A DNA stretch of 64,000 nt from assembly GCA_023053545.1 (NCBI GenBank), contig JAKZAN010000001.1:11486024-11550023 (forward strand), read 5' to 3'. Origin of the DNA: Lepidurus packardi. Lineage: Eukaryota; Arthropoda; Branchiopoda; Notostraca; Triopsidae. Each line of letters starts with the position of its first letter. Position 1 is the stretch's first letter. Positions 47,601 through 59,470 of the stretch are shown here, piece by piece. The position numbers and the translations under genes are program-made. The notes under the pieces were generated by a model, which ran no database searches, was not told the origin of the DNA, and was given only the letters and a program-made list of their open reading frames with translations.

Positions 47601-48590
47601 TCGGCCCATGTGGCATGCCAAGCACGGATTTTCGGACTTTTTTTTGTTTCAATTTCTTGTTTCCTTGGGGAAATCTTGATTTGCTTCTTCCGTAAACTTG
47701 CTTGGAATTCCTTTAGACACTTACTAGGGAGAAAAGGTGTTTGGGATGCAAAAGTGCGAGCAAAAGTGTCAACAGGTAAATCTCCCTAGTGGCGAGCTGA
47801 GGAACTAAAGACCTATTTAGAAAAAAAAATGTTTAAAAATGTTATTGACGGGTGCGTTGGTGGTTTCTCAAACATTTAAGTTAAAGTTTTTTTTTCTTTC
47901 GCTACTAAGGAAGCTCCTTGGAAGTTTCATCTAAAGTGGGTGTCGCCCTACCCACTTCGGACGATGAATGCTTTTTTGCTTTGATTAACTTTAAAACTAA
48001 ATATACAAAAATAAGAAAAAGAAAGTAGGAGTCGACAGAACGGGTAATTCTTCTTATGTATAGTTTGATAGATTGTTAGGAGAAGTGCAAATAGGCAGAA
48101 ACAGGTGACTCTGGACCAAAGGGCCGATCTGAATCTATTGCTATTGGTTAATCAGTGTCGCCGTGGAGCAGCCGAATTAACTTTTTCTTATTCCGCAGTT
48201 TAACGGCAGACCTCTGTTATATTTGGGAATAAGAAACAGGAAAGAGGTATTGCCGAAAAATTTCGTTGAAAGGTCCAGATCTTGAGCTATTACCAACTGT
48301 CGAAATATTTCAAGGAAAAAAAAATTGTTCTTGCTAGGATGAATGGGCAGGTGTCCCAGGTAAAAGCTGTTGTATGTGTTCTCCCTGGTCGAGAAGACTT
48401 AACTAGACATGCCTATTACTTAATGTCACCAAAAAGGTCATCTATAACCTTAAGAGGTTAACGCCATAACTTGGTCCCTTTCAACTTTAAGTTTCCCCTT
48501 TTTTTAAACTCAGAATTCCTCTTCTTGTCCTTGGAAAAGCGAAGAAAATTCATGTTTAGAACATCTTTCCGAAGTTTTAAATATCTAGGT
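44631..48590 (+). other. tsh intron 1, no gene seen
   Basis: About 4 kb without a supported gene or a strong repeat. Short open frames of about 60-105 codons on both strands have no recognisable domain. Confidence 0.4.
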
Positions 48591-48591
48591 A

Positions 48592-48742
48592 ACAAGACAC
48601 TTGACTCGACAGAAGGGACAACGATGTACTCCCGCCTTAAGGACTACAAACCCCTAAGCTACTCCTTAAGTTGGGGTTCGTAGTCCTTAAATCGAGTCGT
48701 CCTTATGCCGAGTCGTCCTTCTGTCGAGTCATCCTTGTGTCG
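48592..48742. repeat. Long imperfect palindrome with strong inner hairpin
   Basis: The inner stem pairs 48639-48654 (AAGGACTACAAACCCC) with 48673-48688 (GGGGTTCGTAGTCCTT), 15 of 16 bases paired, around an 18-base spacer. Outside it, TGACTCGACAGAAGG at the left (48602) pairs with CCTTCTGTCGAGTCA at the right (48717). The right arm also carries three tandem units of 16-18 bp of the form CGAGTCGTCCTTATGC. The whole is a foldback structure of about 150 bp. Confidence 0.7.
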
Positions 48743-48973
48743 CGTTACTACAAGTATTGGCCCAAGTATTGGACAGTCAGAGGTCGATGAGGTGGGAGAT
48801 CCATGATCCCATGATCATTACTGCTCCGCTGATAAGCTAGCTAATGAAGATACTTAGAAGAAGCCTTCCCCACAAAGTTTGTTCTAAACGCAAGACTTTT
48901 GGGTTGGGGTGGCTGACCGTAACTACGGAGGGCAGTCGGAGGACATCGGAGAGACACTTTCCGCAGCCCAAAA

Positions 48974-49016
<43 letters not shown>

Positions 49017-50394
49017 TATTGTTTGTTGAAGCTATTAAAGCCGTACAGTAACTCTGTATTGCTTCAGCTTGATAAGGGCAGCCAGAGAGGTATCCCCTAC
49101 CAACTAAAACGGGACGAAAAAGTCTTAAAAGTTGCGGTTGATGTTGCGAAGAAAAGCTTTTCTTTTTTTCCTTACCATTTCTTAATCCCTTCATTACTGC
49201 CTGATAGGCTTTTTACTTCTTTTCTTATCTTTTTTTTACTTGTTTTGGAGGGGGAAGTCAAAGGGTTACATTACGGTAAGGGAGACGACGTCCGGATCTG
49301 TGACAACGAAGGCAATCGGAGGAGATACGAGGTCAACAATCAATGAGGGGAGGTCTTTTTTTTGCACACCCTGTTCCGTCCTCATTAACCGGTTAATGGT
49401 GTTAGCCCAGCAGCTTTATAGAGCTGTGTTAGCAATAATGGGGCTACTAAAGAAAAAGAAAACAGAACAGAGCCGAGCCAGAGGAAAGTAAAGTAATAAT
49501 AAGGTTTTCTATCTAAAGTTGTAGGATATGTTTTTCTTGGGAGATCCATCCAGTGCGTCCAGTGCAGGAGAGCATTGAAGGTAATACATATAGAAAGTAT
49601 TGTTCCCGGCTTTCTTTGCCGATCAGAGGTAGTATTTGGCTGGTATGGTGTTTCAGGAGAAGAATGAGGAATAACAACGGAGCAGAAAAGGTTTAATAAT
49701 AGAGAATAGTAATAACCATCTGAAATGAAATAAGATTAGGAGGAGAAAAATAATAAAAATAAAGAAGTGGAGTTGCCGACGAACAAGGTGTTACGTCTAT
49801 CAATAAGATTGACAGGTTAGGGGGGCAAGGTGAAGCGAAATCAGACGGTTGTACAGTGTCCATGTCATCTTAAAGGCCTCCCCAACTTGATTCCCGCCAA
49901 GTCATGCTCTCCCAACACAAGAGGCTTCAATCGTTAGATACCGCGGTGCTCTGGGGCCATCCGCCATGTGGGCTTCGTTTCATTTCATTCCGCTTTGCTT
50001 TTCTTCTGGAAATGAAAGACTTTTTTGGAGATCTGTTTGTCTTCTTGGTACTTTTTCGGGTCACGAAAGCCTTGATCCATTCGTTCGTTCGCTTTTTAAC
50101 CCTCCCGAGCCTTCAAAAACCTTTCCATTTCCCTACTCCCGGTCCGCGGATCCTTTGCCTATCATGCTGATGGTATTTGAACTTAGCTTGAAAACTCCCC
50201 CATACGTTTGTTGTTTGTTTCCTCCATGCAATTTAACCATGGAAATATGGTAAGGTTTTGCTAGTTAATCCGTAGAGGAATTGTACGGAATTGCGGCTTT
50301 TTTATGTAATCTTTTGCGGCTTTTTTTATGTAATCCATGGAGGGAAGTGTTATTTAAGGCTCACCGTATAAGGTGTCCAGATGTAACCTTTCGT
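48743..50394 (+). other. tsh intron 1, no gene seen
   Basis: Contains a 38-base T run (48976-49013), the longest homopolymer in the window and likely unstable in length. No gene recognised. Confidence 0.4.
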
Positions 50395-50640
50395 TCGGTC
50401 TTAACAGCTCATGCTTCATTGTTGCGCAGTTCGTAATTCACTATTGCGTAGTTGTTTCACTGCCGGGGTTTTACGGCTCCCCTATACCTTACCTTAGCAG
50501 CCGTATACCGTATGCCTTAGCATTAATTATTGCGCAGTCTGATGGAGTTCGGTTTGACCGCTCATGATTCATTATTGCGTAGTTGCTCCACGGCAGGGCT
50601 TGTAAGGCTTCCATATACCTTAGCTTATCGGTGCGAAACA
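50395..50640. repeat. Two tandem units of about 150 bp, related to the repeat at 3549
   Basis: Each unit has GTTCGGT, (A)CAGCTCATG or CCGCTCATG, ATTCATTGTTGCGCAG or a variant ending ATTGCGTAGTTG, GGCAGGG or GCCGGGG, and AAGGCTTCC or ACGGCTCCCC before (T)ATACCTTA(GC). The start of the first is near 50395, of the second near 50545. The TATACCTTAGC end is shared with the inverted-repeat element at 3549-3832. Confidence 0.55.
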
Positions 50641-51374
50641 ATCCATAGATGTCGCTGATGTTTGTATTGTTTTGGCGACAGCCTTGCGTAAGAAAGTGAA
50701 AAGAAAGAACTCGATTCCATGGAGGTTTGGTTAAAGGTTTGGTTTTTTGTTATTTAATCCATTGGAGGCATTGGGATAGAATTGCAGTTTAAATAAGGAG
50801 GTTAAATAGATACTAAAGTGGGAGGGAAGGGGAAGGAGGAGAAGGTAGTTGACCAAGTGAACAAAAGAGGTGGGTACACGCCCCGTGTACATATTAGTCA
50901 GATGGGACAGCTTTGACTGACACGTGAAGGTGAAGGACAGTGATGAGGTGGGCATGGAGCACTTGTCTTCGAGTTGTCCGCCCCGCCGTCTTCGTTTCTT
51001 TTTCGTCTTTTTTTGTTGGGGTAGGGTGGTGGAAGTGGTGAAGAAGCCTGATGAGGCAGCGCCTCGTCTGTCAAACGTTCAGTTGAAAGTCCGCCAGTTG
51101 CTGTCACTGAGCATTGTCGGTTTGTCTGTTCTTTTATGTGTACGGCAGTCTCGGTACTTTTTGTCTCCTACTCCCCGTCCTGAAGGTTACGTCAGGTGAC
51201 ATCAAACTTGTAGAAAAATCAGGAGGAAGGACGTAACGTAACGAACAGTTAATGAGAACTTCTTTTACGTGCTTTCTTGTTTTATTTTATTATTTTTTAT
51301 TATTTTTTGGAGCTGTAGAACATACACACAAAGGGTGACTTGTAATTAATGAAGATTTTTTTTTCGTTTTTTAG
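50641..51374 (+). other. tsh intron 1, distal end with 3' splice site
   Basis: Last part of intron 1. It ends in a T-rich tract (TTTTTTTTCGTTTTTTAG) directly before exon 2 at 51375. No other feature seen. Confidence 0.5.
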
Positions 51375-51585
51375 GGGAAGAAGAAGCTTTGCTAGCATCT
51401 GCTCGAGCTGCTGCCGCTGCTGCTGTGGTGGACGGGGATTCCAGAGACTTGCCCCAAGCTGACGCGTCACCCAGAAGTGCCGACGAAGCTGAAGTGGACC
51501 AAGAGCTGCCAGAGACGTCGCCAGCCTCTTTATCGAACGAAGATTCGGCACGGAACAGCCCGCAAGACTCTCGACGGCCTCTGAG
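51375..51585 (+). CDS. tsh: teashirt/tiptop, coding exon 2
   Basis: 211 bases between a strong acceptor (T-rich tract then TTAG) and donor (CTGAG|GTGAGT). It opens with two bases that complete Trp14 with exon 1 and encodes residues 15-83: an acidic start EEEALLAS, an Ala run (RAAAAAAVVDGD) and a Ser/Glu/Asp-rich stretch (DQELPETSPASLSNEDSARN). It ends in phase 2 (AG), which joins T of exon 3 to give Ser84. The EEE that closely follows MPRRKQ is also typical of vertebrate TSHZ proteins (MPRRKQQAPRRSAAYVPEEE). It is a disordered, acidic region and has no zinc finger. Confidence 0.85.
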
Positions 51586-51837
51586 GTGAGTAGTTTTTCG
51601 ACAAAACAAGCAACCGAATTATCAATTTTCAAACGAGTTCCTTGAAACGAAGTTTTTCTTTTTTAAACTTGCCCATGTTCCTTTTGTAATGATCTATCTT
51701 GCGGTGGAAGATTCGTGCAGATTTTCTTGAAAAAAAATCTTGTTTCCAGATTTGTAATGCAATTTTCTATTCTTGGGGAATCTTCTTAATTTTTTTGATT
51801 TTTTTTTTGGTGATATTTTTCATGTTGAATAAAGCAG

Positions 51838-54800
51838 TGATTCCGAGGAAACGGCGGGCGTCTGTGCGTCGCCTAGCGCTAGGGACCGCAGGCGATTCAA
51901 CCCAGAACGCTCTTCGTCTTCGCCCGGGCAGCAGAGCAGTAGTCCCTTGCTTTCATCACCACCCAGGTCCCACTTATTACCCGACATGTCGTTGTTGACT
52001 GCTTCTGGGCACGGCGGCATTGGCGCGGAGCAGTTGAGAGCCTTTCTCGCGGCAGGGGTGGCGTTACCCGGTTTATTGTCGCCCGAAGGAGCCGCTGAAC
52101 TCTTGGGCTTTTCCGCCCTTTCGGGTATGTCTCTCCCCAATTCGCTCCTTAGCGCCATGGCTTCCAGTGGTATGAAACTGCCCGCGGCAGCCATCAACTG
52201 CCGTCCGCCTTCCCCCAACCGTCCCCTGTCGACGCGATCTCCGCTCAGCACCCCATCGAGTGCTGGTGGGCCTTCCCAACGCGGCCACGGTAAGTTAGAA
52301 GAAGCTTCAGTGTTGGACTTTAGCACGAAAGCGCGTTCGCATGGAACGACCCACAGTGAACCCCTCAGAAACGGTGATTCAGTCGCCCTCTCCTTGTCGC
52401 GAAAGGCAATAGCGGATGGCGGCCAGCGCGCAGATTCGCCGCTTGATCTGAGCTTTACGCGGAAACGCGACCGACCCCACGACTTGAACGCGGCTGTCCT
52501 CAGTCCCGTTGAACGCAAGTCGAGTCGCTTGGATCCTCCGCGGAGCAGTGAAGTCCCGTTGTGGAACGCTCTAGCCTCCAAACGGGATAAACATGAGAAA
52601 AACGTTACACTCGCCCCACCACTTCTACCACCTTCACTACCTCCTCCGGCGCCAGCGGCAGTCAACGAAGCGACTCGGGCTTTGGAAAGAATGACCGAGT
52701 TGACTCGATTGACCGGCGAACGCTCGTCTTCCCTCAACAGTTTGAACCATTCGTTGTCAGGAAACTTGGCGGCTCCGCCGGTGCCTCCGCCGAATGCGTT
52801 GAGTGGCCGCCAGTCGGCTTGGCAAAGCCATTGGCTTAGCAAAGGGGCCGAGGCGGCGCGGGACGTGCTCAAGTGCGTGTGGTGTAAACAGAGTTTCGAC
52901 TCCCTGGCGGCCATGACGACGCACATGAAGGAGTCCAAACACTGTGGCGTCAACGCCAGTTTGATTAACTCGGCCGCGGCAAATTCTGCAGTTTCTCCTG
53001 GTAGTGGGGGTTCTTCCACCGCCGGTTCCTCCTCGCATTCCCAGTCCTTGGCCACCCCCAGTAGCTCCCCTAGTAGTCACCACCTCCACCAACTCCAACA
53101 GCAACACCCCTCGCTTCATCGCTCCCATCATCTACCCCCGACCTCCTCTCCTTCCACCTCAGCTCACCACGCCACCCCAACCACATCCTCCTCGACGTCG
53201 TCGGACATCCTCAAGGACGCGCTACCAATGCCTCGTAAGCTGGTACGCGGACAAGACGTGTGGCTAGGCAAAGGGGCTGAGCAGACGCGGCAGATCCTCA
53301 AATGCATGTGGTGTGGGCAGAGTTTCCGCTCGCTAGCGGATATGACGACGCATATGCAGCAGACGCAGCATTACACCAACATCATCTCTCAGGAACAGAT
53401 CATCTCCTGGAAAGCGGCGGACGACAAGTCCACCACACAGAACCATGTCAACGCAGTGCTGACCTGTAAAGTGTGCGACCAAGCTTTCCCCAGCTTAAAG
53501 GAACTCAGTTCGCACATGGTGAAGAATTCGCATTACAAAGAACACATCATGCGGTCGCTGAGTGAGAGCGGGGGCCGGCGCCGCCAAGCGCGGGACAAAC
53601 GTAAGAAAGCGTTACCCGTGCGCAAGTTGCTCGAGCTGGAGCGCGCCCAACAGGAGGCGCGGCGAGAAACACAGAGTACCAGCAGCAGCAGCAGTAGCGG
53701 GCGGATCACGTGCGAGAAGTGCGGCGACAAGATCGAGACCGCTATCTTTGTCGAGCACATTCGAGCGTGCGTCGGAAGTGGGCTGAGCAGCAGCAGCAGT
53801 AAAACCGCGTCCAGCCAGTCCCACAAGCATAGCTCTAGCAAAGAGACCCGTCGCACCAGCTCGTCCCCCTCCGCTCCACCACGGACGCCCGATGGTCACC
53901 TTAACCATCACCCCAAGTTGCGTTCGAACGCCTCCAGTCCCAAAGTTAGCCTGAACGACCACTCCCCCGCGGCCGAGAACAACAACGTGCTCTCCGCCCA
54001 TGCGGAAGGCGGAATCCCTTCTTCCTCGCCGTCCGTCCTTAACGCCATCGAGAAACTGATCGAGAAAAGCTTCGACACTCCAGGTAAGCGGACCACGAGC
54101 AATCACTTGGGACCAGGGTCGAATATCTTGCGGCGACTGGGCATCGACGAAAGCGCCGACTACACCAAACCGCTCATGGACCCTATGACGGTCAACATGT
54201 TGCGCCTCTACGGCTACCAGCAACGTGAACGCAGTGCGAGCGAAGCGAGTAGCGTCTCTGACCGGGGTGGTGGCCCGGCCGATTTGAGCCATCTGTTCCT
54301 GTCAAATGGTAGTACGGCCCCGGCCGAACTCTTAGGTCGCGACACTGAAACTCCCAACTCCCTCTCGGCCACCAAAGATCGTGACGGGGGAGCTAAGGAT
54401 GTCGAAAGCGACTCCCGCAGCGAGAGACTCAGTCCCGGTGCAGCCAGCGACCATTCGGATCACGTGATCCGCCCTAGTAATCTCAAAACCGAGGCGTTTG
54501 ACGACGACCTACCTTTAGCTCACCACCACCAGAAATCTCAGCACTTGCGAGCTGAGAACGCGGCCAGTCCCTGTCCCAGTACGGTCAGCGAGCGCTCCAT
54601 GCGCTCGGCCACGCCGGCCAGCTTGTACGACCGCAAAGTGAACAACTCTTCCCCAGAAGAGGCCGCTGCCAAGTACTCACCTACCCGCCGTCCCAGCTCC
54701 GATCTGAAGCCGGACGATAGCGCCAGCATCATCGGAGGGGGAGGCAGCAGTAGTTTAAGTGCTCTGTCGTCCATGTTTGAGGGCCTCGTTGCGCCATTGG

Positions 54801-55297
54801 CGAACACTGTACCCAGTGCCGGTGCGAATCCTCTGGCCGCCTTGCAGAAGCTCTGCGACAAGACCGACTCAGCCCACGCCGCTAGGTCCTCCACCTCGTC
54901 CGCTTCCAGTGCGACAGGTCACGGTTCCGGGACGGCCTCCACCACCGCGACCAACCCCGGGGCCATTTTAGCCTTCAGCTGGGCGTGTAACGACGCAGTG
55001 ATGACGGACTCCATCATGAAGTGTGCCTTTTGTGATACCCAGTTCATCTCCAAAGGCGCGTACCGCCACCACTTGTCTAAAATGCACTTCGTCAAGGACC
55101 CGGCCAGCACACAACCCAACCACGGCGGAAAGAGCAATAACACCTCGGGCACCAAGTCCAGCAGCCAGAGTCCCCAACCGCCCAGCACGCCCAACGGCGG
55201 CAGCACTGGTAGTGGCGCGAACTTTGAAGAAAGTCCACATTCCAAGTTTCTCAAGTACACCGAGTTGGCCAAACAGTTGTCTAGTAAATACGTTTGA
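51838..55297 (+). CDS. tsh: teashirt/tiptop zinc-finger transcription factor, main exon
   Basis: Encodes residues 85-1236; the three exons join in phase to 1,236 residues. Nuclear C2H2 regulator of trunk identity, appendage and eye patterning in insects; Drosophila Tsh represses transcription and modulates Wingless output with Armadillo. Visible parts: PLDLS at 285-289, the CtBP-binding form; three atypical Tsh fingers C-x2-C-x12-H-x5-H at C430-H452 (LKCVWCKQSF), C573-H595 (LKCMWCGQSFRSLADMTTHM, followed by the family block ending QIISWK) and C627-H649 (LTCKVCDQAF); a C2HC motif at 709-728; and the C-terminal finger C1146-H1167 (CAFCDTQFISKGAYRHHLSK) with the family tail KFLKYTELAKQLSSKYV. 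Unlike vertebrate TSHZ it has no homeodomain, as in arthropod tsh/tio. Long Ser-, His- and Pro-rich linkers separate the domains. Exon start is from acceptor AAAGCAG and phase; stop TGA at 55295. Because many arthropods have one tsh/tio gene, the name tsh covers both. Confidence 0.95.
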
Positions 55298-58200
55298 AAA
55301 ACATTAACCTTTTAGAAAACAAAAAGGTTTCAAACAATTTCGAAACACAATTTTGAAAAGTCAACTCGGCAGTCAAGCGAACTTAAAAAAAAAAGTTTAA
55401 AAAAGCTCTGAAATCCTACGAAAAAAGCGGAAAAAGAGTGTTAAGTGTACATAACAAACAACCAAAGCAGTAAGAAAACGATTTTTTGGCAGAAAAAAAC
55501 AGTGAAAAGTTTCAAAGTTTCGTTAAATTGGCAGAAAATCCCCCTACTACCCCCTTGTGTTATTTTGGCCCAAGACTCAACATGTTGCCGTGGAAAAGGA
55601 GAACATAAGCAAAAAAAAATTTAAAAAAATGCAAAACCCCGGTGATATGTGATGCACATTTCACTCCCTCACACACACATGACGTACATTCAGAAAAAAA
55701 TTGCAATATGTTTCCCCAAAATATTGCGAGGGTTAAAAATGTTTTCTGTACAGTCGTAAGGGAGAACGCCTCAACATTCATTGTTGAAGAATTTTCCAAG
55801 GGATTTTATCCTGGTTTTGGCTCAGTACCCCCCTTTGCTCTCTCTTTTCTTCCTCCCATGTTTTTTATTGTAAAAAGGAAAAAAAATCCAACTGCGTCGT
55901 ATTAAAAAAGGGCGTAATAATCGTGAAAATGAAAGGGAACCGTGTGATTTGTAAAGATGCAAATTTATTCGCCGTTTTTCACTTCCTTCCTGCTGTGAGC
56001 AAAAATCATGCTCTAAAACTTCCCCACCAAAAAAAAAAAAACTAAACATTTTTTCAATTTATTTATTTATTCCTTCAAGAAGATTCTGTAAAAAAAAATC
56101 TTTAAAAAGTTCTCTTAAATATTAACAACAAAAAATTTCCCCAAAGTCTTCATATCATCTTGTAATATTACCCCCCCCCCCCCCCCCTTTTTCGAATCAC
56201 TTGATCACTTGCTCTCTCGGTGAAGATTTTTTTATTGGAAATAAGAAGTCATATTGTGAATTTTTTTTTTTTCGAGGGGTAGTGGGTGACAATTCCACCT
56301 TTATGATTGTTAAACCGTTCCTCGCTCCCAGAAAAGTTTTTGAGAAATATAATTTTTTTTTTTTTTTTTATTTTTGCTCCCTTTTTGGCCGTAAAGAGAT
56401 TTGTTACGATTTAGTAGTGTGTAGATAAGTATGCAAAAGTGATTACGAAAATTGATCCTTTGGAGGGGAAATTAAGAAAAAAAAATTGAAAAAAGTGAGC
56501 CGGGCCTTGAAAAATCTTCGGAAGATTCCCGATCCCCCTTTAAGAAGAAGGCATCTTCAAACAGCTCTCAAGTTTTGGCTTTGACCTCTTCCATTCTGAT
56601 CGTCACTCCAGCTCCAACTCCATCATCCATCTTGTGTGTGTGGCTATGTAATAAGACCTTGATAATAACCATTTTTTGGCCCTTGATAAGGCTTCCCCAA
56701 CTGTGTATACCGGGAGGAAAGATAATAATCAAGGGGAGTACTTCCCACGTTCAAATCCTAGAAATAGAGTCCAAATTCGACTTTAAAAAACCAACAACAA
56801 AAATAAGGATAATTTCTTGCTAACTTGATTTGCATGTCCGTGAATCATTGCTGTGATTGCCTTGGCATCTTTAAGTAAAACGTGTATAGGAAGAGAGGGG
56901 TACCGTTTTTTTTTTTTTAAAGGAAAAGTGAGAAGACGCGTCTCTGGCGAAGAAAACGAGAAGGAGGAGGAAGGCAGGGGGAGGGCAGCCAAGAACCTCG
57001 CTCTGGTTAATCACATGCTGTCTTCCTCTGATTTACGCACAAACGTCACAATAAATCCCCAGCGAGGAGCTCAAGCATGCCTGCCAATGTCCTGGACCTG
57101 TACACGGATGCTGGGAAGAAGAAGCCCATGGGATCTTTTTCTTTAGGTTCAAGAATATATTTTTTCTATTTTTGTTTTAGAAGATTTGCTTAATTAAAAG
57201 ATGCCAGTTTTGTATATAGTTAGTGTATTGGCTTTCGGAAGAATGTGAAGCCTAAGACTTTCCTCTTTGCCCCTTGATAAACTAGGTGTTCTTGATAGTA
57301 CGACTAATACGGCTAGTATGGTACGTTTGAACAGAATCGGCTATCGGGTAAAGCCTCTCTTATGTAACTTCCCGGAGCCGCCGCCGGTGCCGCTGCGGTG
57401 TACGCTTTGACAAGGCTGAGTTTTATGGGTGACGAGCCCATGTCATTGTTAATACTCGCCGAACGCCTGCTTTCTCTTATTTTTTATTTGAATTATTTAT
57501 TTCCTTTACTGGTCATACAGTTTCCGTTCTTGCTGTTATGCTTATTATAACCCCCTTTTGTGTATTCGCTTGCTCTCTTGGTGATTTTTTTTCTTTTGGC
57601 GACAGAAAATTCATTGTTACGTGGATGGTTAAGGTTATGGTGCATGGGTCTCTTGGACCGGCTATCACCACGCAACACTGAATGATGTCCAAAAACGTTC
57701 GTTTTACGACTTCCAACCGCTAGAAGGTCACACTGCTCTTATACTACTCCCGCACGCCTCTTGGAATTACTATTTCTGTGTTTGTTTGTGTTTGGTTTTC
57801 TAAGCAGGGTAATTTTCAAAAATGATGCAAATTTCCCCTTAGTTTATTGGTCAAGAGAACCCGTTCCCAATGCTCAAAAAGGGGCCAAGAAGCTTGAGAT
57901 GTTCTATGTTATGCTTTTACGGATGTCTGCATCCTAAAGCAAGCTTTTTTTAAAAAACGAAAACATGATGCCGATACTGTGTGGATATACCTGTATGTCG
58001 TAATAATCACGCTGGCTTTTAAGAAAGAAAAAAAAAGCTCTACAACTTTTTTTTTTCTTTTTTAACCTTCCCGCCCACCTTTGCGTCAGCCGCCAGGATT
58101 CTCATAGTTAAGAAAAAAAAGTCGCATATTTCAATTATATGATGGATTTGCATGAACAAGCTCCGCTATAGTTTATGACCTGGGGAAGTTTTTAAGATAG

Positions 58201-59390
58201 CGGAGGTATATAAGAAGGTAATATAAAGGGTCCACAAGAGATTCAGTTTTTTTCTTTTTTTTTCTTGCAAAGTAACCAGCGCAAGGAGCAGAAGCACGAA
58301 AAGGATCTGCATGACGCATGACTCGGGGCCCAACCCCATCTTTTGATTGACTGGTAAAGGTAGAAAAGCGGGGATTAAATCAGGTTTATATATTTTACTC
58401 TTTTTTGTCTTTATTTTTAAAGCCATTAATGTTCCTCTCTTCTCGTTGTGGATAATATATCTGAGTTAAAGTTCACGACTTGATTGTTTGGTAAAAAAAA
58501 AAACCTTTTGGATGCTTGGCAAACTGTCGAACCGAAAAGCCATCACTCTTAGGACCAACATGAAAGGGCCCCCAACAGCATTTGCATAAGGGTTGAGTTA
58601 ATAAGTCTGGCTGCTGGCAGACTTTGCCGTGTGATGCCTATCGCCACCTGTTTTCCTCACTTTGCTTTCCGTCCACATTCCGACAGCCATTCAAGTGCCC
58701 TATCTACTTATACACCTATATACACACACATACACACACGCTTAACGAGACTAGTTCTCCTGGCTGAGCAGCTTCCACAGGTAGTAGTGAAGAACATAGT
58801 GTGGTTAGTTCATTTTTTTTTGTGGGTCGTATTTAGAAAGCGAGCGAGTTATGGTTTAAAAAAGAAGGCTCATTTGCGGGTTTTTTTTTTTCTTACCCAG
58901 CGGGCACACATCTTTGCACCACTCGAATGCCTGCTGCTTCTCCAAGGGCAACAGAGAGTTAGAGTTAGTTGTAAGCTCTTTTTTTTTCATTTTGAGGGTC
59001 GGAATTCATATTAGAACCTTTTACACAAACGAGCTTCCCATCGGCAGGTAGATACGACTGCCCCAAAACGAAAAATGTGTGTGTGTGCTCCCTCATTAAC
59101 CCTTGGCTTAATGAGCGCCACGGTGTGGCAACATATTAAACTTGTCCATTTTCTTTTTGTCGAAAGTCAGAGTTTCATGGGAATTTTTGTTAATTTTGGG
59201 TGAAAGTAGCGGGTTTTATTCACTTGATTTGAACATGTTATTTAGAGTCGAAAGTTTAAAGTGAAAAGAAGATCAAAAGTACTACTTTAGTCACAAGAAC
59301 TACTTCAGAGAAAAACCATGGCGGCATCCGCAATTTTACGTGTAAGAGCGCTGGGTAAAGCCAAGGAGGATTTCGAGGGGAGAGTCAGTG
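55298..59390 (+). other. tsh 3' UTR and downstream DNA
   Basis: AT-rich sequence after the tsh stop, with a 17-base C run (56171-56187) and T runs near 56349-56367. An AATAAA at about 57051 and ATTAAA near 55901 are possible poly(A) signals, but the UTR end is not determinable. One CATTGTTG word near 55779. No other gene seen. Confidence 0.45.
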
Positions 59391-59470
59391 TCTGACCGGA
59401 CTTGCCACGTCAATCCGGCTTGCGTGGGCCAAATAACGTTGGCGCCCAACAATAAACAAAAAGGAGGGAA
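59391..59470. repeat. Isolated GCCGGA-core repeat, partial copy
   Basis: Matches the right-hand array (62680-62760) in order: CCGGACTTG, TCCGGCTTGCGTGGGCC, AACGTTGGCGCCCAACAA, then an A-rich AATAAACAAAAAGG. About 80 bp, non-coding. Confidence 0.6.

Noticed and set aside
48976-49013. 38-base T run as the tail of a retroposed copy
   Set aside because: No gene-derived or SINE-like sequence abuts it and no target duplication was visible. Treated as a simple homopolymer.
51820-53055. 411-codon open frame on the minus strand opposite tsh
   Set aside because: It lies wholly antisense to tsh exon 3, runs over splice sites and has no domain. Long antisense frames are expected opposite GC-rich coding DNA with this codon bias.
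53612-54292. 226-codon minus-strand open frame opposite tsh
   Set aside because: Antisense shadow of the same exon, no family resemblance.
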